Below, one piece after another: positions 45,301 through 54,792 of a DNA stretch of 64,000 nt. The translations under genes were made by a program, and so were the position numbers. Origin of the DNA: an uncultured Flavobacteriaceae bacterium (lineage in GTDB: Bacteria; Bacteroidota; Bacteroidia; Flavobacteriales; Flavobacteriaceae); contig CANMSI010000003.1 of NCBI GenBank assembly GCA_947500575.1, forward strand, positions 186,001 to 250,000, given 5' to 3'. The notes beneath the pieces are model-generated. The model ran no database searches. It worked only from the letters and a program-made list of their open reading frames with translations, and was not told the DNA's origin. Each line of letters opens with the position of its first letter. The first letter of the stretch is position 1.

Positions 45301-47883
45301 GTGTTTTCTACAGACAAAGAAACCTATAATGTTGGGGATAAGGCAACCGTTACATTTCCAAGTTCAGAAAATGGAAGAGCATTGGTTACCATCGAAAATG
45401 GGACAGAAGTTATAGAATCTCTTTGGGTAGAAACTACCAAGGGAGAAACTAAATTTACGATTCCGATCACCGCCATGTATACACCTAATGTATTTATCAA
45501 TATTGCATTATTGCAGCCGCATGCCTCCACTAAAAACGACTTACCCATTCGGATGTACGGCATTGTTTCTATTGGTGTAGAAAATTCCACTACCAAATTA
45601 CAACCCGAGATTTCAATGCCAGATGTATTGAAACCAGAAGAGAGTATTACTGTAAAAGTAAAAGAGAAGAAAGGGAAAGATATGACCTATAGCATTGCTA
45701 TTGTAGATGAAGGTCTCTTAGATCTTACCCGTTTTAAAACGCCAGATCCCTGGGGTACTTTTTATGCTCGTGAGGCTTTAGGGGTAAAAACCTGGGATGT
45801 GTATGATGATGTTATCGGAGCCTTTGGTGGTAGAATTGATCAGGTATTTGCCATTGGGGGTGATGGTGAAATTGCTGGAGCAAAAAACAAAAAAGCGAAC
45901 AGATTTAAGCCTATGGTGGTCTATTTAGGTCCTTTTAGCTTGAGTAAAGGGGAAACCAAATCGCATAGCATTAAGATTCCAAAGTATGTGGGTTCGGTGC
46001 GAACTATGGTAATTGCCGGAGACGCTAAAACCGAAGCATACGGAAAAGTAGAGAAAACAACCGCCGTTCGCAAACCCTTGATGGTTTTAGCTTCATTGCC
46101 AAGAAAGATTACTCCTGGTGAAAAAGTGACTTTACCAGTGACCGTATTTGCTATGGAAAAAAAGGTGAAAAATGTGACTGTTAGAATTAAGCAAGACAAG
46201 TCTTTTACGGTTGAAGGTGGTAATTCTCAAACGATATCTTTTACAGAACCTGATGAAAAGATGGCCTATTTTCAACTCAATGTAGCCGATTTTAAAGGCA
46301 TTGGGAAAGTAGTTATAGAAGCCACTGGAAACGGGGAAAAAGCTTCTTTTGAAGTGCCTATAGATGTTGTAAATCCAAATCCATTAGCAACGAGTGTACA
46401 AGATCTTATATTAGATGGAAATGCTACTGAGAATATTAGTTTAGAAACTTTTGGTATTGCAGGTAGTAATACGGCACAGGTAGAGTTTTCTACCTTACCT
46501 CCTATGAATTTTAATGGACGGATGCAATACTTAATTCGATACCCTCATGGTTGTGTAGAGCAAACAACTTCCGCGGCTTTTCCGCAACTTTTCCTTGGAG
46601 ATGTGTTTGACCTAACATCGAATAAAAAGAAGGCTATTCAGAAAAATGTAGAAAGTGCTATCAAACGTTTGGGAGGGTTTCAATTGCCTAATGGTGGTTT
46701 CTCTTATTGGTCTGGGCAAAATTATGCGAACGATTGGGGAACTTCTTTTGCTGGTCACTTCTTATTGGAAGCAGAACAGAAAGGCTATGTATTACCCATA
46801 GGGTTTAAATCTTCTTGGGTCAGTTATCAAAGACAGATTGCAAAACAATGGCGTGCAGCGAATACAAATTCAGATTTAGCACAAGCGTATCGCTTGTATA
46901 CCTTGGCACTCTCTGGAAACGCAGATGTGGCTTCTATGAATCGCTTGAGAGAAACTAGTGCGCTTTCTAATGAAGCTAAATTTCGTTTGGCAGCAGCTTA
47001 TAGTTTAGTGGGGCAAGCAAGTGTGGCAAAGCAATTGTTGCGGTTATCCAGTTTAGATTTTAATTCCAATAAGCACCGTTATTATACCTATGGATCTTCG
47101 GATAGAAATAGAGCAATGGCGCTGGAAACATATGTACTGTTGAAAGATAAAACCAAGGCTCAGGAAGTTGCGAAAGCGCTTGCAAAAAGATTAAGTGAAA
47201 AGCAATGGATGAGTACTCAGAGTACCTCTTATAGTCTTTTAGCAATGGCTAAATTTGCGAAAATGGTAGGCGGAAAAGGAATTAAAGCTACCATTAGTAT
47301 AAACGGAAAAAGTGAAACGGTAGGGACAGAGAAGACCCTAGCAGATCGCGTGTTAAGTATTAAAAAAGGGACTAATACACTTCAGTTAAAAAACAATGCC
47401 TCTAATACGGTATATGTAAGTATTATTAATAGCGGTATTTTACCAGTAGGTGAAGAAAAAACAGTGCAACGAAATTTATCAGTGGGAACTGTTTATAAAA
47501 ATAGAGATGGTAATAGAATTGATGTGACAAAACTAAGTCAAGGAACAGATTTTATTGCAGAGGTAACACTTACAAACACCACAGGAAATAAAATCAAAGA
47601 CATGGCGTTGATGGAAATATTCCCTAGCGGTTGGGAAATTGTCAACACCCGTTTTACAGCTTTTGGAAGCTTTGCTCCCAACCAAGCTACGCATACAGAT
47701 TTAAGAGACGATCGAGCTAATTTCTATTTTGACTTAAAACGAAACGAGTCTAAAACTTTTAGAATCTTATTAAACGCTTCTTATCTGGGACGCTATTATT
47801 TGCCAGGAGTACAGGCCGAAGCGATGTATGATAATGATTACGAAGTGCGTACCAAAGGAAAATGGGTTGAGGTAGTCCAGTAG
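42370..47883 (+). CDS. Bacterial alpha-2-macroglobulin lipoprotein (YfhM-like)
   Basis: 1837 residues. Lipoprotein signal with Cys at 18 (LLLFLASCTSKKEG). A series of macroglobulin beta domains, the MG2 type near 600-760 (IKGFIFGERGVWRPGDEIFLSF), and the thioester domain with YPHGCVEQTTSAAF. The Cys1395-Val-Glu-Gln1398 quartet keeps the Cys and Gln needed for the internal thioester (E. coli YfhM has CLEQ). This traps attacking proteases in the periplasm. A Tyr/Asn/Asp-rich segment at about 465-500 (NYYDNYYYNYNWSER) looks like an insertion. pbpC, its usual partner, is 2.9 kb downstream. Confidence 0.92.
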   Translation: MNHKPIIFSILLLFLASCTSKKEGDQTQFSNFNQYQEYISEVSHGIISTRSDVRVVLNSPVDSWENDDELDGNLLQVSPRVKGKVVALDSRTLAFVPEEGFEQDTAYQFTLALQDLLEVPKELHNFTFGVKTLKQQFNVYTNPLQSYDTNRQYIEGQLRSSDILSLATAKKLIQVKQDGKSIAVNFDEAVKQGTQFQFKIDSIERYTEDSKLEVIWDGTAFDIESKGENTIKIPGKNNFTILNTTVDDAAKQVVQINFSDPLKKGQNFKGLVVLESDSQPRYSVDGNTLKIYPSKDIKGTVTLEVFEGIESKDGYKLKSKYEERIAFEQLKPEVKLLSNGTILPSSSNLKINFEAVNLKAVDVTVLKIYENNVLQFLQGNNLSGSSNMVRVARPIVKKRINLQNNLSVATGKWSAHALDLRSIISPEVGAIYRVEINYKPAYSTYKCDETNFEPETDTTESYDEETENSSWDGVENYYDNYYYNYNWSERENPCNTSYYYDKKVGINVLASDLGVTVKKGANNSYFVAVNDLLNTNPVPGAKVTFYNFQQQSIGQVVTNADGTSLFDSNALAYFAMAESNGQKTYVKLNDGNVLSVSKFNVSGVQLQRGIKGFIFGERGVWRPGDEIFLSFMLNDNANKLPENHPVKLELMDPYNKVVHREIKTSGLNNFYNFFLKTDENAPTGNWLAKVSVGGASFTKTIKIETIKPNRLKIKTDFEGEVLSGNAPVKGALEVKWLHGAIAKNLKADITAKFNAKKTTFKNFPGYIFDDPTRGFSTEEQVVFDGKVDADGKANFSINPALDGKAPGMLNTAFITKVYENGGDFSTDVFTKPYSPYKTYIGLNAPKGDKTRGMLLTDVKHKFEVVSVDENGAPKATKDLKVTIYKVNWRWWWDTSADNLSNFSNSNYREKVFDQTISTNSKGRGSFNFELKYPSWGRYLVRVEDPKGGHATGKAVYIDWPGWAGKSRKNDPSAASMLVFSTDKETYNVGDKATVTFPSSENGRALVTIENGTEVIESLWVETTKGETKFTIPITAMYTPNVFINIALLQPHASTKNDLPIRMYGIVSIGVENSTTKLQPEISMPDVLKPEESITVKVKEKKGKDMTYSIAIVDEGLLDLTRFKTPDPWGTFYAREALGVKTWDVYDDVIGAFGGRIDQVFAIGGDGEIAGAKNKKANRFKPMVVYLGPFSLSKGETKSHSIKIPKYVGSVRTMVIAGDAKTEAYGKVEKTTAVRKPLMVLASLPRKITPGEKVTLPVTVFAMEKKVKNVTVRIKQDKSFTVEGGNSQTISFTEPDEKMAYFQLNVADFKGIGKVVIEATGNGEKASFEVPIDVVNPNPLATSVQDLILDGNATENISLETFGIAGSNTAQVEFSTLPPMNFNGRMQYLIRYPHGCVEQTTSAAFPQLFLGDVFDLTSNKKKAIQKNVESAIKRLGGFQLPNGGFSYWSGQNYANDWGTSFAGHFLLEAEQKGYVLPIGFKSSWVSYQRQIAKQWRAANTNSDLAQAYRLYTLALSGNADVASMNRLRETSALSNEAKFRLAAAYSLVGQASVAKQLLRLSSLDFNSNKHRYYTYGSSDRNRAMALETYVLLKDKTKAQEVAKALAKRLSEKQWMSTQSTSYSLLAMAKFAKMVGGKGIKATISINGKSETVGTEKTLADRVLSIKKGTNTLQLKNNASNTVYVSIINSGILPVGEEKTVQRNLSVGTVYKNRDGNRIDVTKLSQGTDFIAEVTLTNTTGNKIKDMALMEIFPSGWEIVNTRFTAFGSFAPNQATHTDLRDDRANFYFDLKRNESKTFRILLNASYLGRYYLPGVQAEAMYDNDYEVRTKGKWVEVVQ

Positions 47884-47908
47884 CTATAATGTATTCAAAA
47901 AGTATCAA

Positions 47909-48358
47909 ATGAAAAAAATAGCCGTGCTGTTGTTTATTGGTGTTTTGCTTATAGCCTGCACCAATGCATCCAAAACAAATGAAGTAGAAGATAAAGAAGC
48001 TATTGAGAAACTTCTTCGTAAACAAGCAAAGGATTGGTCAAATAACGATCTAGAAGGTTTTATGGAAGGTTATTGGAAAAGCGATTCCTTAAAATTTTAC
48101 AATAGCAATGGCATTACTTTTGGCTGGGATAAAACTTTGGCAAATTATAAAAAAAGATATCCCTCCAAAGAACATTCAGGTTCTTTAAAATTTACTATTA
48201 ATGATATTTCTAAGATTGAAAATGGCGCTTATTATGTAATGGGAGCGTACCAATTAACTAGGACGGTGGGAGATGCGAAAGGCATCTTTATGATTATTTT
48301 AAAAAAAATAAATGGAGAATGGAAAATTGTGGCAGATACTTCTTGTGCTCCAGATTAG
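47909..48358 (+). CDS. NTF2-like (DUF4440-type) lipoprotein
   Basis: 149 residues. Lipoprotein signal with Cys at about 17 (GVLLIACTNASK). NTF2-like fold: AIEKLLRKQAKDWSNNDLEG, FMEGYWKSDSLKFYNSNGITFG, LANYKKRYP and a C-terminal IMIILKKINGEWKIVADTS. Such domains are small cone-shaped ligand pockets; no catalytic pair is obvious. It follows the macroglobulin gene by 25 bases and may share its transcript. Its stop overlaps the convergent neighbour by 4 bases. Confidence 0.82.
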   Translation: MKKIAVLLFIGVLLIACTNASKTNEVEDKEAIEKLLRKQAKDWSNNDLEGFMEGYWKSDSLKFYNSNGITFGWDKTLANYKKRYPSKEHSGSLKFTINDISKIENGAYYVMGAYQLTRTVGDAKGIFMIILKKINGEWKIVADTSCAPD

Positions 48359-48852
48359 GCTATTGCCTTTTTTCGAGAAGTCATTTTTGCCCATCTAATA
48401 GCATCTTCCAAAGATCTAAATCGTTTAAGAGATTTCTTAACAAATAACTTTTCTAGGAGGGCATTGGCATAACCAGCTTTGGTGTAACTCACAATTGCAT
48501 ATCCAGAGATCATATGACCATTTCTAAAAAATTTAAGCCAATCGGTTGGTTTTACGGCATAGCTATGAATGCGGTGCGTGATATATGCTAAATGTCCTGT
48601 ATCATCATCTAGAAGATCATTAATATCATTCGTTACTTTCTGGCCATGATGCTCCCAACTATAGACCACATCTTCATTGATTTCTGCAACAACAAAACCA
48701 TCAAAAAGAAAATAATTCCCAAAGGAATAATTTAACTCGTGCACTGCTTCTCTGTAAAAGAGTGTATTTTTTAAAGGTATCAAGCAAATAGGGATTAAAA
48801 TAAAGGCACAAAACAACAAAAATTCTAGCGAATCATTCTTAAAACTCGTCAA
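48355..48852 (-). CDS. Hypothetical protein with one membrane helix
   Basis: 165 residues. Membrane helix at about 9-29 (LEFLLFCAFILIPICLIPL), then a globular part with NYFLFDGFVVAEINEDVVYSW, THRIHSYAVKPTDWLKFF and a basic C-terminus (KRFRSLEDAIRWAKMTSRKKA). I do not recognise a family. It is divergent from a lipocalin-like lipoprotein; the region between carries two perfect palindromes. Confidence 0.6.
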   Translation of the reverse strand: MTSFKNDSLEFLLFCAFILIPICLIPLKNTLFYREAVHELNYSFGNYFLFDGFVVAEINEDVVYSWEHHGQKVTNDINDLLDDDTGHLAYITHRIHSYAVKPTDWLKFFRNGHMISGYAIVSYTKAGYANALLEKLFVKKSLKRFRSLEDAIRWAKMTSRKKAIA

Positions 48853-48868
48853 AAAGTAATGAAAATCT

Positions 48869-48885
48869 GCAAGTTGCCAACTTGC
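48869..48885. promoter_or_regulatory. 17-base palindrome, possible operator
   Basis: GCAAGTTG, a central C, then CAACTTGC, perfectly symmetric. It lies 17 bases in front of the minus-strand gene start. No T tract follows on either strand, so an operator is likelier than a terminator. Confidence 0.4.
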
Positions 48886-48922
48886 TAGGTACGCGGGTAA
48901 CCTTCATTATAAATTTAAAATA

Positions 48923-48941
48923 GGTGTTTCGTCGAAACACC
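48923..48941. promoter_or_regulatory. 19-base palindrome, possible operator or leader hairpin
   Basis: GGTGTTTCG, a central T, then CGAAACACC, perfectly symmetric. It is 55 bases, centre to centre, from the palindrome at 48869 and about 60 bases before the plus-strand ATG at 49002. Confidence 0.4.
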
Positions 48942-49001
48942 CTAATTTGTAACAATAGGAAGGCCATTTTCTTCGTTATAGCAATCCCAAGTCAAAAAGT
49001 G

Positions 49002-49442
49002 ATGAAAAAAAATAACCTTTTCCTTTTAAGTGTCCTTTGCATATTTCTAGTTTCATGTAATAAGGAAGAAGACAAAAGTGGCATTGAAGAAACTGCTACG
49101 GCAGTAGCATTAAGTGGTACCTGGTTATTACAATCCTATTCGGAAGATGGCCTAGATGTTCCTCTAGACGAATGTGAGAAGAAAGAAACTATTGTTTTTA
49201 AGAACAACAATACCATTGATTTTAACTACTACAATGATAAGGAAGATGGCAAAGCCTGTTCTTTAAGTGTTGCAGGGAGTGGACATTGGAAATTTAGTTC
49301 AGATGCTCAGATAGAGTTAGACTATAGTACCGAAAGTTATAAGGATATTTTTAAAGTAACCTATCAGATAGTAGGAAATATACTAACGCTTACCACCCAA
49401 GAAGGAGACGCTTCGTATTCCGAAACGTATGTAAGACAATAA
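49002..49442 (+). CDS. Lipocalin-like lipoprotein
   Basis: 146 residues from the ATG at 49002, where a proper lipoprotein signal starts (MKKNNLFLLSVLCIFLVSCN, Cys at about 19); an ATG at 48924 would put 26 odd residues in front. Lipocalin-type start of the barrel: ALSGTWLLQSYSEDG, then ETIVFKNNNTIDFNYYND, GSGHWKFSSDAQIELDY and a C-terminal NILTLTTQEGDASYSETYVRQ (part). Two Cys (DECEKK, KACSLS) may pair. It is one of the short Bacteroidota lipocalin-like lipoproteins with unknown ligand. Confidence 0.8.
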   Translation: MKKNNLFLLSVLCIFLVSCNKEEDKSGIEETATAVALSGTWLLQSYSEDGLDVPLDECEKKETIVFKNNNTIDFNYYNDKEDGKACSLSVAGSGHWKFSSDAQIELDYSTESYKDIFKVTYQIVGNILTLTTQEGDASYSETYVRQ

Positions 49443-49459
49443 AGAGAAACTACTAAAGT

Positions 49460-49966
49460 TTATTGATTTTGGTTGTCTTTCTTTTCTTTTCTTAGAACTT
49501 TACTGAAGATAAAAGCACCCACTTCCTTTACGGGTTTGTAGAGCACAGATTCTTCAATTGTTTCTTTTTTTACGATTTGCAACGAATTGTTCATTCGATC
49601 AAAAAAGATTAAAAGCGCACTTAAAATGACTGCTACCTTAGCAGCCCCAAAAAGACCTCCAGCAATTTTGTTTACAAGTCCTAGCATGGCAAAGTCGGCA
49701 ATTTTCGTTAAGAATTTACCGGCCATATGCACAATAATTACAATGGCAATGAAGGTAATGATGAAAGCAGATAGTTTAATATAGCGTTCATCCCATGCAA
49801 TATGTTTAGAGAGATATTCACCTGTGATATACGAAAAATGAATGGCTCCAAAAAGCCCCGCGATTAAGGCTCCCAAAGAAGCAAGTTCCAAAAAAAGACC
49901 ATTGCTAAGCCCTTTATAAAGACCCCAAGCAATTAAAATTCCTAAAACAATATCTAAAAACCCCAT
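49460..49966 (-). CDS. CvpA family membrane protein
   Basis: 168 residues from the ATG at 49966 (MGFLDIVLGILIAWGLYKGL), the usual CvpA start; a longer frame from 50056 would run into the divergent gene and adds untypical residues. Four membrane helices (about 3-25, 28-50, 65-85, 100-125) and a charged C-terminus. CvpA proteins are implicated in colicin V export and envelope stress; the precise role is unknown. Confidence 0.87.
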   Translation of the reverse strand: MGFLDIVLGILIAWGLYKGLSNGLFLELASLGALIAGLFGAIHFSYITGEYLSKHIAWDERYIKLSAFIITFIAIVIIVHMAGKFLTKIADFAMLGLVNKIAGGLFGAAKVAVILSALLIFFDRMNNSLQIVKKETIEESVLYKPVKEVGAFIFSKVLRKEKKDNQNQ

Positions 49967-50002
49967 ACCTACGTATTTATACAAAGATAAAGCTTTGATT
50001 TG

Positions 50003-50010
50003 TACCTTTG
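50003..50010 (+). promoter_or_regulatory. Candidate -7 element
   Basis: TACCTTTG matches TAnnTTTG and sits 17 bases before the ATG at 50027. No TTG is found at the expected -33 distance. Confidence 0.4.
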
Positions 50011-50026
50011 TTTTTTTAATTACTAC

Positions 50027-50383
50027 ATGGCAAGAGACGCACAACTTAAAGAACATTGGGATTTATTGGTAGATAAATTATCAGCACAATTTGCAGACGG
50101 AGATGCGCTAGATTTAGACGCCATGATCTATTTGGTGGGTGTACAAGAATTAGGGCAATATCATAAGAGTTATAAAAAGGACGAGAAATTAAATTTGATG
50201 CATATAGCCATATGCCGGTTATTAGAACCGTATGGCTATTATGAGTTTAATTTTTTTGATGAAGAAGGATGGCCTCATTATACGGTGAAAGAAGAATTAC
50301 CTCCATTGAAAGCGGGGGAACAATCCGTTTTAATGAAAGAAGCTTTGGTAAATTATTTTTTAGAAAAAGAGTATATAAAATAA
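50027..50383 (+). CDS. Conserved-looking hypothetical protein
   Basis: 118 residues from the ATG at 50027 (MARDAQLKEHWDLLVDKLSA); an ATG at 50000 adds nine residues and lies on the -7 element. Mainly helical, acidic, soluble. Motifs: DLDAMIYLVGVQELGQYHKSY, LMHIAICRLLEPYGYYEF and DEEGWPHYTVKEELPPL. The pattern looks like a small flavobacterial family with no known role. An ABM-type gene follows 19 bases later in the same direction. Confidence 0.72.
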   Translation: MARDAQLKEHWDLLVDKLSAQFADGDALDLDAMIYLVGVQELGQYHKSYKKDEKLNLMHIAICRLLEPYGYYEFNFFDEEGWPHYTVKEELPPLKAGEQSVLMKEALVNYFLEKEYIK

Positions 50384-50402
50384 CCCCTTAGGAAGTGAAA
50401 TA

Positions 50403-50711
50403 ATGAACAATCACACGCCATATTACGCTGTTATTTTTACAAACATAAGGACAGATTATGATGAGGGGTATCTTGCGATGGCAGAACAAATGGAAACCTT
50501 GGCAAAACAACAACCTGGGTTTTTAGGCGTAGAAAGTGTCCGAGATACTATTGGTATTACGGTAAGCTATTGGGAGAGCTTAGATGCAATAGCAAAATGG
50601 AAAGCACATACAGATCATGTGCTTGCACAACAGAAGGGGAAAACAGACTGGTATAAGTGGTATAAAACACGTATTTGCCTGGTAGAGCGCGAGTACGATT
50701 TTCATAAGTAA
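50403..50711 (+). CDS. Antibiotic biosynthesis monooxygenase (ABM) domain protein
   Basis: 102 residues, dimeric alpha/beta-barrel fold: YYAVIFTNIRTDYDEGYLAM, MAEQMETLAKQQPGFLGVES, ITVSYWESLDAIAKWKAHTDH, and a YKWYKTRICLVEREYDF end. The conserved His in AHTDH and the Trp pairs match the ABM family, which includes quinol and heme-degrading monooxygenases. No cofactor motif allows a closer call. It precedes pbpC by 65 bases. Confidence 0.88.
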   Translation: MNNHTPYYAVIFTNIRTDYDEGYLAMAEQMETLAKQQPGFLGVESVRDTIGITVSYWESLDAIAKWKAHTDHVLAQQKGKTDWYKWYKTRICLVEREYDFHK

Positions 50712-50775
50712 GGTATAGAATGCGCTAGTATAAATCTTGAAGAAAGCAAAAAAAAATAATCCTGTAAATGGACGA

Positions 50776-53142
50776 ATGAATCTTTCCTCTGCCAAAGGGC
50801 AGCGCATCATTAATTTTCTAAAAAGACACCCTAAAAAGCTGCTATTAATTTCTGGCTTGTTAATTGCCTATTATTTTTGTTTACCAGACCCTCTTTTTAA
50901 TGCCCCCACTGCTACAGTAATAGAAAGTAGGGAAGGTCATTTATTAGGTGCTAAAATTGCCGATGACGGACAATGGCGATTTCCAGTGGTAGACAGCATT
51001 CCGTTCAAATTTAAAACCTGTTTATTACAATTTGAAGATGCCCATTTTTACCAACATCCAGGATTTAACCCCATATCTATTGCAAAAGCTCTAAAAACAA
51101 ATTGGTCTGCGGGGACTAGAGTAAGAGGTGGGAGTACATTAACGCAGCAAGTGATTCGATTGTCTAGAGGGCAAAAGAAACGTTCCTATGGAGAAAAATT
51201 CATAGAATTAATTTTAGCAACTCGCCTAGAGTTGAGGTTTTCGAAAGAAGAGATTTTAAAACTGTATGCTAGTCATGCACCATACGGAGGTAATGTAGTA
51301 GGTTTGGAAGTAGCATCTTGGCGTTATTTTGGTCTACAGCCACATCAGCTATCATGGGCAGAAGCAGCTACTTTGGCAGTACTGCCAAATGCTCCTAGCC
51401 TTATTTATCCAGGGAAAAACCAGGAGAGGCTAAGGCAAAAAAGAAATCTACTTCTAAAGAAATTAAAGGAAAATGAGCTTATAGACAATACTACTTACCG
51501 TCTTGCTTTACTAGAGGAACTTCCTAAAAAACCATACGCTTTACCAAGTACGGCTCCACATTTGGTAACCTATACCTATAAGAGAAATAAGGGACAGCGG
51601 ATTACAACAACAGTAGATCAAAATTTACAGAAAAACAGCAATAGAATTGTAGAAAAACACCATCAGCATCTAGCTCAAAATCAGGTACACAATGCTGCGG
51701 TTTTGGTGATGGATGTACGCACAAGGGAGGTGCTTGCGTATGTGGGAAATACAAAGACTACGAAAGCACATCAGAAAGATGTAGATATGGTGCAAGCAAA
51801 CAGAAGCACAGGGAGCGTTATAAAACCGCTCTTATATAGTGCCATGCTAGATGCAGGAGAGTTACTTCCAGAGATGTTAGTAGCTGATGTGCCTACGCAG
51901 ATAGCTGGCTATACTCCTGAGAACTTCAATGAAGATTACAGCGGTGCAGTAGCCTCTAAAAAAGCTTTAGCCAGATCACTCAATATTCCAGCAGTACGGC
52001 TGCTGCAGTCTTACGGACTCCAGAAATTTAGGGATCAACTAGATGTTTTTAAACTTAGAGGTATTAACAAGTCTGCCGATCATTACGGGCTTACGCTAAT
52101 TTTGGGTGGTGCAGAGACCAATCTTTGGGATCTATGTAAGACCTATGCTGCTATGGCGGCAACAGTGAATCATTTTAATGCAAGTTCTAGTGAGTATTAC
52201 GAAAAGGAGTTTACTTCACCAATAATAGATAAAAACAAGACCGTTGACCTCGGGGCGTTGTCGATAGAAAAAACAGTATTTGATGCTGGTAGTATCTATC
52301 TCACGTTTGAAGCTATGAAAGATGTAAATAGACCAGAAGGGAGCGAATCTTGGGAGTTTTATGATTCTTCTAAACAAGTTGCATGGAAGACGGGCACCAG
52401 TTTTGGCAATAAAGATGCTTGGGCCATAGGAGTTACGGCCGAATATGTGGTGGGTGTTTGGGTTGGAAATGCGGATGGTGAAGGAAGGCCCAATGTTTCT
52501 GGGGTAACAAGTGCTGCACCTATCTTGTTTGATATGTTTGATGTGCTGCCTAAATCAGAGTGGTTTGCAAAGCCCTTGGATACTTTTACCAATGTGGAAG
52601 TATGTACTGAAAGTGGCTATTTAGCAACTAGTTTATGTCCTAAGAAGAGTATTTCCATTCCTGATAAAAGAAACTCTGTAAAAGCATGTGCTTATCACCG
52701 TCAAATTCAGATGGATAGCAAAGGTGTTTTTAGGGTCAATTCTTCCTGTGCAAATCTTTCAGAAACGGTTTCCAAATCTTGGTTTGTACTACCCCCGTTA
52801 ATGGAGTTTTATTACAAGCGTAGTAACCCAACCTACAGTCCGCTTCCACCCTATAGAAATGACTGTAAAAATACCTTAACACCACGAATGGAATTCATAT
52901 ATCCCCGAAATCGAAGCAGAATTACGCTTACCAAGAATTTTGAGGGTGAGTTGAATGAATTAGTATTGAAATTGGTTCATACAAAACCGGAAACAAAAGT
53001 ATTTTGGTATATGGATGATACCTTTATTTCTCAAACAGAAAATTTTCATGAAATAGGAGTATTACCCGCTCTAGGAGTTCATAAAATTACTGCTGTGGAT
53101 GCTTTGGGAAATGAAACTGCTATTACTATAACGATAGAGTAA
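50776..53142 (+). CDS. pbpC: Penicillin-binding protein 1C
   Basis: 788 residues from the ATG at 50776; an in-frame TTG at 50737 would add 13. One membrane helix at about 20-36. Glycosyltransferase motifs: QFEDAHFYQHPGFNP (catalytic E87), TRVRGGSTLTQQVIRL and ILATRLELRFSKEEILKLY. Transpeptidase motifs: S347-x-x-K350 (TGSVIKP), SLN at 401-403 and KTG at 538-540. A C-terminal BiPBP_C-type beta domain follows. It builds peptidoglycan. In E. coli pbpC adjoins the macroglobulin gene yfhM; here the two are near but separated by five genes. Confidence 0.93.
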   Translation: MNLSSAKGQRIINFLKRHPKKLLLISGLLIAYYFCLPDPLFNAPTATVIESREGHLLGAKIADDGQWRFPVVDSIPFKFKTCLLQFEDAHFYQHPGFNPISIAKALKTNWSAGTRVRGGSTLTQQVIRLSRGQKKRSYGEKFIELILATRLELRFSKEEILKLYASHAPYGGNVVGLEVASWRYFGLQPHQLSWAEAATLAVLPNAPSLIYPGKNQERLRQKRNLLLKKLKENELIDNTTYRLALLEELPKKPYALPSTAPHLVTYTYKRNKGQRITTTVDQNLQKNSNRIVEKHHQHLAQNQVHNAAVLVMDVRTREVLAYVGNTKTTKAHQKDVDMVQANRSTGSVIKPLLYSAMLDAGELLPEMLVADVPTQIAGYTPENFNEDYSGAVASKKALARSLNIPAVRLLQSYGLQKFRDQLDVFKLRGINKSADHYGLTLILGGAETNLWDLCKTYAAMAATVNHFNASSSEYYEKEFTSPIIDKNKTVDLGALSIEKTVFDAGSIYLTFEAMKDVNRPEGSESWEFYDSSKQVAWKTGTSFGNKDAWAIGVTAEYVVGVWVGNADGEGRPNVSGVTSAAPILFDMFDVLPKSEWFAKPLDTFTNVEVCTESGYLATSLCPKKSISIPDKRNSVKACAYHRQIQMDSKGVFRVNSSCANLSETVSKSWFVLPPLMEFYYKRSNPTYSPLPPYRNDCKNTLTPRMEFIYPRNRSRITLTKNFEGELNELVLKLVHTKPETKVFWYMDDTFISQTENFHEIGVLPALGVHKITAVDALGNETAITITIE

Positions 53143-53235
53143 TTATACCTCTTTGAGGGAGTCCTCTAAACCCTTATATTTGAGAATCATACCATTTCTT
53201 CTGATCCTATTTTCAGTGTTAGAGCAAGCAGTAGG

Positions 53236-53266
53236 TTTGATTAGAAAATAATAAACGTTATATTTA
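53236..53266 (+). promoter_or_regulatory. Promoter of glpK
   Basis: TTTG (53236-53239), exactly 19 bases, then TATATTTA (53259-53266), one mismatch from TAnnTTTG. The glpK ATG at 53286 is about 20 bases further. The best promoter match in the window. Confidence 0.6.
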
Positions 53267-53276
53267 CATTTATTAA

Positions 53277-54773
<1,497 letters not shown>

Positions 54774-54792
54774 AATTGCTTAAAAAAATTAG

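Noticed and set aside
48923-48941. Palindrome considered as an intrinsic terminator
   Set aside because: No T tract on either strand and no gene ends there; kept only as an operator or leader hairpin.
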